From an uncultured Bacteroides sp. (lineage in GTDB: Bacteria > Bacteroidota > Bacteroidia > Bacteroidales > Bacteroidaceae), in the NCBI GenBank assembly GCA_900552645.1, contig USAN01000008.1, positions 1 through 64,000 of the forward strand: a stretch of DNA of 64,000 bases. Reading direction: 5' to 3'. The notes under the pieces were generated by a model. The model was given only the letters and a program-made list of their open reading frames with translations. It was not told where the DNA came from and did no database searches. Position numbers and translations under genes: made by a program. Shown piece after piece: positions 54,469-64,000 of the stretch. Positions within the stretch are counted from its first letter, which is position 1. Each line of letters opens with the position of its first letter.

Positions 54469-54795
54469 TTATATTACTAAAAAAATCAAAGCATGACTAT
54501 TTGCCACTGCACTTTTTTCTTGTTGCAGCGTAATTAAGATATCAGTTATTAAAATATCGGTACATCCACTCTCCGTATCAAGACTATCCTTTTCCCAGCT
54601 GCTATCCTTTTCAGTTATAAAAATGGAAGCAATAGATGAGGTACCACTCTTTACTTTAGAAAGAGATGCCTCGATTACACTTTTTCTGAGTGTACCAATA
54701 GTTACATTTCTTCCCAAACTGCAGAATGCAGCATAGGCTTTACGACTCCATTGGCGGAATCTAATAGTATAATGTAATTTATTGAATATTCTCAT
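54469..54795 (-). CDS. Small protein of unknown function
   Basis: A 108-residue basic protein. The N-terminal 45 residues (MRIFNKLHYTIRFRQWSRKA onward, with CSLGRNVTIGTLRKSV) have the look of a short conserved Bacteroidales peptide that I recall upstream of biotin or TonB-receptor genes, while the C-terminal part is poorly structured. No signal peptide. The stop lies just before the terminator. It may be a leader-type small protein; no function can be given. Confidence 0.55.
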   Translation of the reverse strand: MRIFNKLHYTIRFRQWSRKAYAAFCSLGRNVTIGTLRKSVIEASLSKVKSGTSSIASIFITEKDSSWEKDSLDTESGCTDILITDILITLQQEKSAVANSHALIFLVI

Positions 54796-54843
54796 ATCTA
54801 TAATTTATAGCGGCAAATATAATCATTATTTGTTATAAAGTAC

Positions 54844-55686
54844 TTACGCTTCGGCTTTATGTACCGTAATCTGTGGGAATGGGAAGTTAATGCCTTTCTC
54901 GTTGAATGTAGCATACACTACCTGATTCATGTTGAAATATACATCCCAGTAGTTTACACTTTCTACCCACACTCTAACTTTAATGTTTACGCTACTTTCT
55001 GCAAGTTCGCCAAGTTCTATGAATGGAGCTGGCGTGGTAAGTATACGACTCTCTTTTTCTATTATATTTTTTAGAACATCTTGAACAGTCTTGAAATTTT
55101 CCCCATATTCTACTCCAAAGTTCCATTCAAGTCGACGAATATCAGAGTGACTGTAATTGGTGATTACTCCACTACTCATAGAACCATTTGGCACATAAAC
55201 TATTTTGTTGTCTGGAGTAATAAGAATAGTATGGAATATCTGTATCTCTTTTACAGTTCCCGAAGCACCCGTCGATGCATCTATGAAATCTCCTACCTTA
55301 TAAGGACGGAAAAGTAGGATTATTATTCCTCCGGCAAAGTTTTGAAGATTACCCGAAAGAGCCATACCCACAGCAACACCGGCCGAGGCTAGAAGAGCAG
55401 CGAATCCTGTAAGTTCAATTCCTAATTTTCCTATTATAGCTAGTATAAGCATTAAAAGAAGGAGTATATTAACCATACTTTTCAGGAAAGACTGTATACT
55501 AGCGTCTACATTTCTTTTCTCGAGTATTTTTACAAAAAGCCTGTTAAGCCATTTAATTATTATACGTCCTATTAAGAATATTATAATTGCTCCCAATACT
55601 CTCTCTCCAAGTGTTATTCCAGAGTCTATCAATTTTTCCAATGCATTAGTAAGCTGTACACTAGTTTCTGTTGTCAGTTGAATCAT
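54844..55686 (-). CDS. Small-conductance mechanosensitive channel MscS family
   Basis: A 280-residue inner-membrane channel that opens under osmotic shock. Three hydrophobic segments are visible (about 27-45, 68-88, 95-125). The pore-lining helix, rich in Gly/Ala (GFAALLASAGVAVGMALSG), is followed by the family block LLFRPYKVGDFID and VYVPNGSMSSGVITNYS. Length equals E. coli MscS. Stand-alone gene. Confidence 0.94.
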   Translation of the reverse strand: MIQLTTETSVQLTNALEKLIDSGITLGERVLGAIIIFLIGRIIIKWLNRLFVKILEKRNVDASIQSFLKSMVNILLLLMLILAIIGKLGIELTGFAALLASAGVAVGMALSGNLQNFAGGIIILLFRPYKVGDFIDASTGASGTVKEIQIFHTILITPDNKIVYVPNGSMSSGVITNYSHSDIRRLEWNFGVEYGENFKTVQDVLKNIIEKESRILTTPAPFIELGELAESSVNIKVRVWVESVNYWDVYFNMNQVVYATFNEKGINFPFPQITVHKAEA

Positions 55687-55707
55687 AAAATCTAAAAAAT
55701 TTAATTG

Positions 55708-56319
55708 TTATATATAAAGTATTCCTTTTCCTTGTCTTATTATTTCTGCCTCTCCTTCAGTACAATTCACTATTGTAGAAGGTTCAATACCACCTATTCC
55801 TCCATCTATTACAAGATCGACATCTTTCCCAAATTTTTCTTCTATCAATTCTGGGTTTGTTATATATTCTATATCTTTATCTTCATCTAACGGAAGTGTA
55901 GTCGTTAATATGGGTGCGTCAAGCATCCTGCATATTTCGCGTATTATATTATTGTCGGGTACACGTATTCCCACTTCTTTTCTGTCTCTGAAGATTTTTG
56001 GAAGTCTGTTGCTGGTATTCAATATAAAAGTGAATGGCCCGGGAAGATTACGCTTCATTATCTTAAAAGTAGAATTATCTACTTTTGCATATTCACTTAT
56101 ATTACTTAGGTCATAGCATATTATAGATAGATTATTCTTTCTTGTATCTATATTCTTTAATCTGCATATTTTCTCTATGGCTCGCTCCTTTAGTCCATGG
56201 CATCCTATTGCATACATAGTATCAGTAGGATATATTACAATTCCTCCATCCTGCAGTATATTCACTACACGTTCAAAATTCTTTGGATTATTGTTCGATT
56301 CGTAAAATTTCAACAGCAT
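55708..56319 (-). CDS. YrdC/Sua5-family threonylcarbamoyl-AMP synthase
   Basis: Makes threonylcarbamoyl-adenylate for the t6A base of tRNA, cytosolic. The start MLLKFYESN at 56319 is preferred to the ATG at 56346, which would overlap the helicase gene. The family core GGIVIYPTDTMYAIGC (about 21-36), KRNLPGPFTFIL and RVPDNNIIREI are present. It has no Sua5 C-terminal domain. It follows the helicase gene directly. Confidence 0.9.
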   Translation of the reverse strand: MLLKFYESNNNPKNFERVVNILQDGGIVIYPTDTMYAIGCHGLKERAIEKICRLKNIDTRKNNLSIICYDLSNISEYAKVDNSTFKIMKRNLPGPFTFILNTSNRLPKIFRDRKEVGIRVPDNNIIREICRMLDAPILTTTLPLDEDKDIEYITNPELIEEKFGKDVDLVIDGGIGGIEPSTIVNCTEGEAEIIRQGKGILYI

Positions 56320-56323
56320 ATTT

Positions 56324-58324
56324 CTATTTATTTGATTTATTCTCACGCAATCTTTGTGCTATTGCCCATTGTAGAAGAGCTTCCTCCTCCTTCCCGAGCT
56401 TCATCAAAGTATCTCCCATTAGCTCGTGTGCTTTCGGATGATTCGATTTTATAAGCAATGCTCTATCAAAATCAGTAACCGCTCCCTCATAATTTCCAGT
56501 TGCAAGTCGATTCTTACCTCTATTATAACATGCTTTGAATAACATAGGACTTAATCTCACAGCTTCATTCAAACATTTTTCGGCTTCATGATAATCTTTT
56601 TCATTATGAAGAGTCACTCCTTTACGTACCCATGCATCGGTATGCTTAGGATTAAGCTCTATAGCTTTGTTGTAATTTGCAATAGCAGCTTTGCTGTCAT
56701 GAGCATGTGTTATGCATTCATTTCCCATAAGATAATATTCATTTGCATACTTTTCAAGATTCTTGTACATCTCATGCATTTTATTGCGCATTTCTCTGTT
56801 CTCTTTTCTTAAAGAGTTTATAACATTAAGTTTTTTGCGTATAAACCTTCTTATTAGTGGCTTCTCTATATCATACCTAGAATGGATAGCCAAGAAGAAT
56901 TGCTCAAGAAAATCTTCAAAGTTTCCTTCTTTAAAATGTTTAACAGCTTCAGTATACTGAACATCTGCCTGTGCCTGTTTCAAGGCTCGTTGTATAGCCT
57001 GAGAATCATTAAATCGGCTGGCAAAACTTACAATTTCTGGTTTTACAAATATATCTCCTCTAGTTATTTCTTTCTTTAGTTGTATGCCATCAAGAGATGT
57101 ACATCGGCTTAGAGCTACGTATGCTTGTCCTCCGGCAAATACACCTCCCGTGAAGTCTATTATAACACGGCTGAAAGTCAGCCCCTGACTTTTATGTATT
57201 GTTATTGCCCATGCCAACCGTATGGGATACTGTATAAATACTCCTAGCTCCTCTTCCTCAATTCTTTTTTCTTCTTCGTTATAACTATATCTTATGTTTC
57301 GCCAACTGTCACGTGCTACATCAAATTCTTTTCCATCTTCTGTCACTACATATAAGTTTCCATCTTCGTCCATTCCAGAAATTGTTCCTATCGTTCCATT
57401 CACCCATCTTCGCTCATAGTCGTTCTTTATAAATATAATCTGAGCTCCTGGCTTCAGTATTAAATCTTTCTGGGTTGGAAGACTACTTTCCGGAAAATCT
57501 CCTTTTATTTCACCGTGTATTGTTATAGGATCTCCAGGAAGTTCGGTTAGTTTTTTGTCGTTTATAAAATCTACAGTGTCGCGACGTGTTGCAAGAGTTA
57601 TATACATATCCTGCTCATTATCCGATATTTTTGAATTGTATCGCGTATTTAGTAGTTGCAGATCTGAGGCATTTGCTGTGTTAGTACGTATATGATCCAA
57701 TACATTTACGAATACCTTGTCGGTCTGCCTATATACTTTTGTAAGTTCTATAGATACAAGTTCCATTTCGTTGAATACTCGCGCCGAGAAGAAATATGGA
57801 GTAGGATAGAAACGATTCAGAATCTCTTTTTCATCATTTTTAATAACTGGTTCAAGCTGATATACATCTCCTACAAGTAATATCTGCTTCCCTCCGAATG
57901 GTTCGCGCATGTTATGCGAAAATACTCGAAGAACCTTGTCTATAAAGTCAATGATGTCTGCTCTAACCATAGAAATTTCATCGATTACTATAAGTTCTAC
58001 CTCTTTTATTATTTTACGATGTGCCGAAGTGTATTTAAGAAAATCCTGAAGACGCCCTCCACGTATGCTGAAATTTGGATCGTCAGGTAAAAGAGGATAG
58101 AAAGGAAGTTTGAAGAAACTGTGTAAGGTGCTTCCTCCTGCATTGATTGCCGCAATACCTGTAGGTGCCAATACAATATGTTTCTTCTTTATATTCTCGC
58201 AAATAAACTTTAAGAAGGTAGATTTACCCGTACCGGCTTTTCCAGTAAGAAAAACAGATTGCCGTGTAAATTTAATAAGATTCAATGCATCTTGAAACTC
58301 TTTGTTGCTGTTGTCTATTTGCAT
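56324..58324 (-). CDS. PIF1/RecD-like helicase with C-terminal TPR repeats
   Basis: The start at 58324 (MQIDNSNKEF) is preferred; an in-frame ATG at 58423 would add 33 residues of low-complexity leader. The protein is ~666 residues. Superfamily 1 helicase motifs: Walker A LTGKAGTGKSTFL (about 26-38), VIDEISMV (about 110-117), and a UvrD_C2-like end IHKSQGLTFSRVIID. After about residue 520 come three to four tetratricopeptide units (for example NYNKAIELNPKHTDAWVRKG), an unusual extension for a PIF1-like helicase but one known in Bacteroidetes. Partner binding by the TPR tail is inferred. Confidence 0.88.
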   Translation of the reverse strand: MQIDNSNKEFQDALNLIKFTRQSVFLTGKAGTGKSTFLKFICENIKKKHIVLAPTGIAAINAGGSTLHSFFKLPFYPLLPDDPNFSIRGGRLQDFLKYTSAHRKIIKEVELIVIDEISMVRADIIDFIDKVLRVFSHNMREPFGGKQILLVGDVYQLEPVIKNDEKEILNRFYPTPYFFSARVFNEMELVSIELTKVYRQTDKVFVNVLDHIRTNTANASDLQLLNTRYNSKISDNEQDMYITLATRRDTVDFINDKKLTELPGDPITIHGEIKGDFPESSLPTQKDLILKPGAQIIFIKNDYERRWVNGTIGTISGMDEDGNLYVVTEDGKEFDVARDSWRNIRYSYNEEEKRIEEEELGVFIQYPIRLAWAITIHKSQGLTFSRVIIDFTGGVFAGGQAYVALSRCTSLDGIQLKKEITRGDIFVKPEIVSFASRFNDSQAIQRALKQAQADVQYTEAVKHFKEGNFEDFLEQFFLAIHSRYDIEKPLIRRFIRKKLNVINSLRKENREMRNKMHEMYKNLEKYANEYYLMGNECITHAHDSKAAIANYNKAIELNPKHTDAWVRKGVTLHNEKDYHEAEKCLNEAVRLSPMLFKACYNRGKNRLATGNYEGAVTDFDRALLIKSNHPKAHELMGDTLMKLGKEEEALLQWAIAQRLRENKSNK

Positions 58325-58537
58325 GTATATTAATGATAATATTTCAATTTCAAAAATAGTGGATATTTTACATATACCAAAATGATACAAAATATTATAG
58401 TGTAAATTATGATAAAGAATCATCTTGTAAAATTAAAAAACCGAACTTTTATGATTGTTTCTTGTTGAGGAAATATAAAATGAGAAAAATAAGATCTCAT
58501 AAATAAAATTAATTTAAAGTATTTGGAGGATTTAATT

Positions 58538-59806
58538 ATGACTGCACCTTTACAAGGAATAAAAGTTATTGATATGACCGAAGTACAATCTGGTCCGTCT
58601 TGTACTCAGATGTTAGCTTGGTTTGGAGCCGATGTTATTAAAATTGAACGTCCCGGAGGTGGTGATCCAACTCGTGATGAGACTATTGATATTCCTGGAT
58701 TGGATTCTCTTTATTTTCTACAACTTAACTGTAACAAGAAGTCTATAGGGCTAAATGCAAAGACTCAGGAAGGAAAAGATATTCTTACTAAGCTTATCAA
58801 AGAGGGTGATATTTTCGTAGAAAATCTTCATCCAGGAGCTGCCGATGCTTTAGGATTTTCTTGGGATGATGTACATAAAATTAATCCTCGTTGTATTTAT
58901 GGTACTATTAAAGGATTTAATGCTGAGTCTCCATTAGCTCATGTAAAGGCTTTCGAACCTGTTGCTCAGTGCGCAGGAGGTGCAGCATCTACAACAGGAT
59001 GGTGGTCAGGTCCTGATAATATTCCTACACAATCTGCTGCTGCTTTAGGAGACAGTAATACAGGAATGCACCTTCTTATTGGTTTACTTGCTGCATTACT
59101 TCAACGAGAAAAGACTGGAGAAGGATGTTACGTACAGATGGCAATGCAAGATGCTGTTTTGAATCTTTGCCGTGTTAAGCTTCGTGATCAGCTTATTCTT
59201 GAACATACCGGCGAACTTAAATATTATCCTCAATATCCAAACGATAAATTTGGTAAGGTAGTACCTCGTGGTGGCAATATTGAAGGTGGTCAGGTTCTTG
59301 GATGGTGCTATAAATGCAAGAATTGGGATACAGATCCAAGCGCATTTGTATATATAGTATTACAGAATGAAAAGAAAGAATTCGATTTGGCTGCATCGGC
59401 TCTGGGTCATCCAGAATGGGTAAATGATCCTAAGTATAATACTCCTGAGGCACGTAATCTTATAAAAGAAGATATATATAAAGCTATAGAAGCATTTACT
59501 ATAACAAAGGAAAAGATGGAAGTCGTAGACTTACTTAGTAAGGCTGGCGTTCCATGTGGACCTGTTCTTAGCATGCTGGAAATTCAGAATGATAAGTCAC
59601 TGTATAAATGTGGTACATTAGTTGAAGTGCCCGAACCTAAACGTGGTAAATTCCTTACTATAGGATGTCCTCCTAAATTTTCAAACTTTACTCCACAAAT
59701 TAAATCAGCTCCATTGCTTGGCGAAAATACTGATGAGATCCTTACTTCACTGGGATATTCAGCTCAGGACATAACGAAGTTGCGTGAAGCTAAGGTTTGT
59801 CAGTAA
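58538..59806 (+). CDS. frc: Formyl-CoA:oxalate CoA-transferase
   Basis: Moves CoA from formyl-CoA to oxalate, giving oxalyl-CoA. The ATG at 58538 has GGAGGA 8 bases upstream; a TTG at 58523 is not needed. The 422-residue class III CoA transferase has [20 protein letters not shown] near the N-terminus and the catalytic Asp in [12 protein letters not shown] (Asp about 169). The glycine-rich loop [12 protein letters not shown] (near 251) is typical of Frc as opposed to other CaiB-like enzymes. It is followed by oxalyl-CoA decarboxylase, which confirms the role. Confidence 0.94.
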   Translation: MTAPLQGIKVIDMTEVQSGPSCTQMLAWFGADVIKIERPGGGDPTRDETIDIPGLDSLYFLQLNCNKKSIGLNAKTQEGKDILTKLIKEGDIFVENLHPGAADALGFSWDDVHKINPRCIYGTIKGFNAESPLAHVKAFEPVAQCAGGAASTTGWWSGPDNIPTQSAAALGDSNTGMHLLIGLLAALLQREKTGEGCYVQMAMQDAVLNLCRVKLRDQLILEHTGELKYYPQYPNDKFGKVVPRGGNIEGGQVLGWCYKCKNWDTDPSAFVYIVLQNEKKEFDLAASALGHPEWVNDPKYNTPEARNLIKEDIYKAIEAFTITKEKMEVVDLLSKAGVPCGPVLSMLEIQNDKSLYKCGTLVEVPEPKRGKFLTIGCPPKFSNFTPQIKSAPLLGENTDEILTSLGYSAQDITKLREAKVCQ

Positions 59807-59816
59807 TAAAGACTCA

Positions 59817-59874
59817 ATACTCTGTATCGGAATATTTCATAAGTCTAAATTTAGAAAGATTTCCGATGCAGTAT
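59817..59874 (+). other. Stem-loop between frc and oxc
   Basis: ATACTCTGTATCGGAA and TTCCGATGCAGTAT pair with a bulge around a 28-base loop. It lacks a T-run, so it is more likely an RNA processing or stability element than a terminator. Confidence 0.4.
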
Positions 59875-59910
59875 AATTAATAATATAATCTTTACTTAAA
59901 TATTAAATAA

Positions 59911-61656
59911 ATGTCTACATCTGCTACTCAGAATAATAATCCGCAACCGGCTCAGAATAGTGAAGAGGAATTGACCAATGGTATAAGGATGATGGTAAGA
60001 GCCTTAAAAGATAACGGTTTTGATACAATTTATGGAATTGTAGGTATCCCTGTTTCAGCAATAGCTTTTTGGGCTCAGAAAGAGGGAATGAAGTATTATG
60101 GATTCAGATTTGAACAACAAGCAGCTCATGCTGCTGCAATTGCTGGATATCTTACAAAGAAACCAGGAATCTGCCTTACTGTTTCTGGCCCAGGTTTCTT
60201 GAATGGCCTTACAGGTATTGCCAATGCTAATGTGAATTGCTTTCCGGTAATTCAACTAGGAGGTTCCAGTACACGTTCTATAGAAGATTTACAACAGGGT
60301 GATTATGAAGGCATTGATCAGATGAATGTAGCAAAACCTTTTGTAAAGGAATCATATAGGATTGATCATGTTGAAGATATTCCTATTGGTGTTGCACGTG
60401 CTATTCGTGCGGCTTCCTCCGGTAGACCGGGAGCGGTGTATCTTGATATGACTACCGCTATGTTAGGTAATCAAGTTCCAAAATCGCAGGTAGAAAGTCT
60501 TTTCTTTAAAGTATCCGATCCAGCGCCGGCAGTTGTTCCTTCAACCGAATCGGTCGATCATTTATTACAACTTCTATCTCAAGCCAAGCATCCACTTATA
60601 ATATTTGGCAAAGGAGCAGCATATGCTCAGGCAGATGAAGATATAAAGACATTTGTCGAGACAACTGGTATTCCTTTCCTTCCTATGTCAATGGCAAAGG
60701 GATTATTGCCCGACAATCATCCTCAGTGTGCAGCATCTTCACGTTCTCTTGCACTCGAAAATGCAGATATGATACTTCTTGTTGGTGCACGTCTTAATTG
60801 GCTATTGGACTTTGGAAAAGGAAAGCACTGGAATCAGAAAGCTTTGTTGGGACAGATTGAAATCGATCCTATAGAAATAGATAATACACGTCCTATTGAT
60901 GCACCGGTTGTAGGTGACATAGTTTCTGCAATGAAATTGATATTGAGCGAAATGCCTAAGTATAATATAAAACCGTCTTCCGATTGGCTTGAAATGATAC
61001 AGAAGCATAATGCAGATAGTGATGCAAAGTTCAATGCTCTATTACAAGCTCCTTCTTATCCGCTTAACTATCATACTACATTAGGAGTAATAAAGAAAGT
61101 TCTTGATAACTATAAAGATATAATTCTAGTAAACGAAGGTGCAAATACGTTGGATGATACTCGTGATGCTATAGACCGCTTCTTCCCACGTACTCGACTT
61201 GATTGTGGCACTTGGTCGCCAATGGGTATTGGAATGGGATATGCAATAGGAGCTGCAACAGCTACAGGAAAGCAGGTTATCGCCATAGAAGGAGATAGTG
61301 CATTTGGTTTTAGTGGAATGGATGTTGGTACAATTTGTCGTTATAATCTACCTATTACTGTGGTAGTATTCAACAATGGTGGTATATATAAAGGCGATGC
61401 AGTCAACCCTTCCGGTGGTCCAGAACCTTCACCATATACTCTTGATGCCGATGCTAAATATAATATGATTATGGAGGCATTTGGAGGCGCAGGCTATGAT
61501 GTAGATAAGGCTGAAGACCTTGAAAAAGCTTTGACCGAAGCTCTTGCTTCTAAGAAACCGGCAATGATAAATGTGAAGATTGATATACATGCGGGCAAGG
61601 AAAGCGGACATATAGGATATCTTAATCCTCCGTTGCTTCCAGGTATTACCTGCTAA
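59911..61656 (+). CDS. oxc: Oxalyl-CoA decarboxylase
   Basis: Thiamine-diphosphate enzyme that turns oxalyl-CoA into formyl-CoA and CO2. The 581-residue length fits the family. The N-terminal PYR domain has the cofactor Glu in FRFEQQAAHAAAIAGY (about 64-79). A central domain follows, and the PP domain has the TPP motif from GDSAFGFSG to NNGGIYKG (about 461-494). SYRIDHVEDIP and the C-terminal GKESGHIGYLNP match oxalyl-CoA decarboxylase, not acetolactate synthase. Second gene of the oxalate module. Confidence 0.95.
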   Translation: MSTSATQNNNPQPAQNSEEELTNGIRMMVRALKDNGFDTIYGIVGIPVSAIAFWAQKEGMKYYGFRFEQQAAHAAAIAGYLTKKPGICLTVSGPGFLNGLTGIANANVNCFPVIQLGGSSTRSIEDLQQGDYEGIDQMNVAKPFVKESYRIDHVEDIPIGVARAIRAASSGRPGAVYLDMTTAMLGNQVPKSQVESLFFKVSDPAPAVVPSTESVDHLLQLLSQAKHPLIIFGKGAAYAQADEDIKTFVETTGIPFLPMSMAKGLLPDNHPQCAASSRSLALENADMILLVGARLNWLLDFGKGKHWNQKALLGQIEIDPIEIDNTRPIDAPVVGDIVSAMKLILSEMPKYNIKPSSDWLEMIQKHNADSDAKFNALLQAPSYPLNYHTTLGVIKKVLDNYKDIILVNEGANTLDDTRDAIDRFFPRTRLDCGTWSPMGIGMGYAIGAATATGKQVIAIEGDSAFGFSGMDVGTICRYNLPITVVVFNNGGIYKGDAVNPSGGPEPSPYTLDADAKYNMIMEAFGGAGYDVDKAEDLEKALTEALASKKPAMINVKIDIHAGKESGHIGYLNPPLLPGITC

Positions 61657-61676
61657 ATTAATATAATAAAAACATC

Positions 61677-62681
61677 ATGTTAGGAAATATAATTATAACA
61701 GATCTTGTCCCTATATTCGTAATTATGGCATTGGGATATGTATCTGGCAAGACTAAAGCTTTTGACGGAGCAAATGCACGTAGTTTCAATAAACTTGTAC
61801 TTAATTATGCTTTGCCAGCAGCTTTATTCCTTTCAATTGTTAAAGCCGACAGAGCTATGCTGTTTTCAGATATGAAGCTTACTCTTGTCAGCTTGGTAGT
61901 AATTGTTGCATTGTTCATGTTTTCTTATTGGGGATGCTGGAAATTCTTCAAACATACCAAGCAAGAAGCAGCTGTATGTGCATTGATTGCCGGTTCGCCT
62001 ACAATTGGCTTTTTGGGATTTGCAGTACTCGATCCTATATTTGGTACAACTGCATCTACCGGTTTGGTAGTAGCTATAGTTGCCATTGTTGTTAATGCGG
62101 TAACAATACCTATAGGTCTGTGCCTTCTTAATCCTTCCAAACAGAAAACAGCTGTTGCCGAAAAACTGCAGGGAAATGCGAAGGAGGAGGAAAAGGAGAA
62201 AATAAAAGAAGAACTTGAAGGAAATGCCTTTTTTAATGCAGTTATACAACCGGTAGTATGGGCTCCTATATTGGCAGTAATATTCGTGTTGATAGGTATT
62301 AAGATTCCGGTAGATATTTATCCTACATTCAATCTAATCGCTAAGGCAAATTCGGGTGTTGCTGTATTTGCAGCTGGTCTTACTCTTGCAGCTCAAAGTT
62401 TCGTATTTGGTAAGGAAATTTGGTATAATACATTCGTTAAACTTATTCTTATGCCTGGCATTTTACTGATAGTAGGATTATTGGTAGGAATGAATGCCGA
62501 TAACTTACAGATGCTTGTAGTGGCTGGTGCTCTTCCACCTGCATTCTCAGGTATAATTATAAGTAGTAGGTATCAGGTTTATGTCCGAATAGGTACTTCT
62601 TCATTGGCAATAAGTACATTCTTATTTATGGTTTCTGCTCCGTTTTGGATATGGATCGTTAGAATGGTAGCGCCAGTATAA
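61677..62681 (+). CDS. AEC family (auxin efflux carrier-like) transporter
   Basis: A 334-residue inner-membrane protein with about ten hydrophobic helices, the start [19 protein letters not shown] of the AEC family, and a hydrophilic charged loop (about 155-185, [19 protein letters not shown]). It begins 20 bases after oxc, so it is co-transcribed. In other oxalate-degrading bacteria an AEC member sits beside frc/oxc, so oxalate uptake or oxalate/formate exchange is the best guess. It is unrelated to the OxlT (MFS) antiporter. Confidence 0.9.
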   Translation: MLGNIIITDLVPIFVIMALGYVSGKTKAFDGANARSFNKLVLNYALPAALFLSIVKADRAMLFSDMKLTLVSLVVIVALFMFSYWGCWKFFKHTKQEAAVCALIAGSPTIGFLGFAVLDPIFGTTASTGLVVAIVAIVVNAVTIPIGLCLLNPSKQKTAVAEKLQGNAKEEEKEKIKEELEGNAFFNAVIQPVVWAPILAVIFVLIGIKIPVDIYPTFNLIAKANSGVAVFAAGLTLAAQSFVFGKEIWYNTFVKLILMPGILLIVGLLVGMNADNLQMLVVAGALPPAFSGIIISSRYQVYVRIGTSSLAISTFLFMVSAPFWIWIVRMVAPV

Positions 62682-62708
62682 GTATATTTATTAGGTAATA
62701 TGGTATAA

Positions 62709-62757
62709 AGCATTCTGATACTTTTGACTCAGTTCGAGAGTATTGGAGTGCTTTTTC
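62709..62757 (+). terminator. Terminator after the oxalate module
   Basis: AGCATTCTGATAC and GTATTGGAGTGCT pair fully when G-U pairs are allowed, with a 17-base loop and a TTTTTCT tail. It separates the AEC transporter from nifJ. Confidence 0.7.
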
Positions 62758-62779
62758 TATAATCATCATTAATCATTAA

Positions 62780-64000
<1,221 letters not shown>

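Noticed and set aside
61866..62249. 127-codon frame opposite the AEC transporter
   Set aside because: Antisense shadow, runs of Cys and Tyr, no start signals.

Overview
The window is chromosomal DNA from an AT-rich Bacteroidales bacterium, most likely a gut commensal. The evidence is the gene families present (lipoprotein TamL, GldB, DUF4861, BACON, DUF3244, BioG-type esterase), many SPII lipoprotein signals, and TANNTTTG-type -7 promoter elements. A formyl-CoA transferase/oxalyl-CoA decarboxylase cluster would fit Muribaculaceae among others, but the family cannot be settled from this sequence.

Layout. 0-0.7 kb: msrA. 0.9-7.9 kb: a complete type I restriction-modification operon (hsdM, rhuM-like, hsdS, hsdR), followed by initiator tRNA-fMet on the other strand. 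8.2-10.3 kb: tetR, fabG and an RluA-type pseudouridine synthase. 10.5-11.4 kb: the C-terminal remnant of a TonB-plug-like protein. 11.5-20.4 kb: a strongly AT-rich accessory island, all on the minus strand. It holds a beta-barrel protein, a DUF4848-like lipoprotein, a DUF3244-like protein, a TPR/HTH membrane regulator, and an operon of three lipoproteins that I recognise as cholesterol-dependent-cytolysin-like (CDCL) pore-forming proteins. 20.4-23.9 kb: MATE transporter, M16 peptidase, cyclophilin. 24.1-31.0 kb: tamB-tamL. 31-33 kb: a secreted protein and a nucleotidyltransferase. 33.1-39.2 kb: a pectin-degrading group (two GH28, GH43, DUF4861). 39.7-42.3 kb: fabI, gldB and a tetrapyrrole-methylase-like methyltransferase. 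42.3-48.7 kb: a membrane protein, lipA, a DPP-IV-type peptidase, a TIGR01212 radical SAM protein and a flavodiiron protein. 48.9-54.4 kb: the biotin operon bioB-A-F-G-C-D. 54.5-58.3 kb: a small ORF, MscS channel, YrdC/Sua5 and a PIF1-like helicase with a TPR tail. 58.5-62.7 kb: an oxalate module (frc, oxc, AEC transporter). From 62.8 kb to the end: the start of nifJ.

The most notable region is the CDCL island. Three adjacent lipoprotein genes carry CDC core signatures. The first fuses a BACON domain to a CDC-like domain and lacks the Gly-Gly pair. The second is split by a frameshift exactly at an 11-nt TA-dinucleotide tract, so that loss of one TA unit gives a 350-residue protein; this is a candidate phase-variable or recently decayed gene. 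The third is a long form. The operon lies between two 372-bp direct repeats, with two differences seen between them, made of the 3' end and terminator of the neighbouring MATE gene. A remnant of a second TPR-regulator gene sits beside the right repeat. Together this looks like a recently rearranged, excisable toxin cassette.

Second, the type I specificity subunit carries two TAEL-coding 12-bp repeats in its central spacer. This is the arrangement whose copy number sets target spacing in the EcoR124 family. All functional assignments come from reading motifs and known family features; no database search was run.
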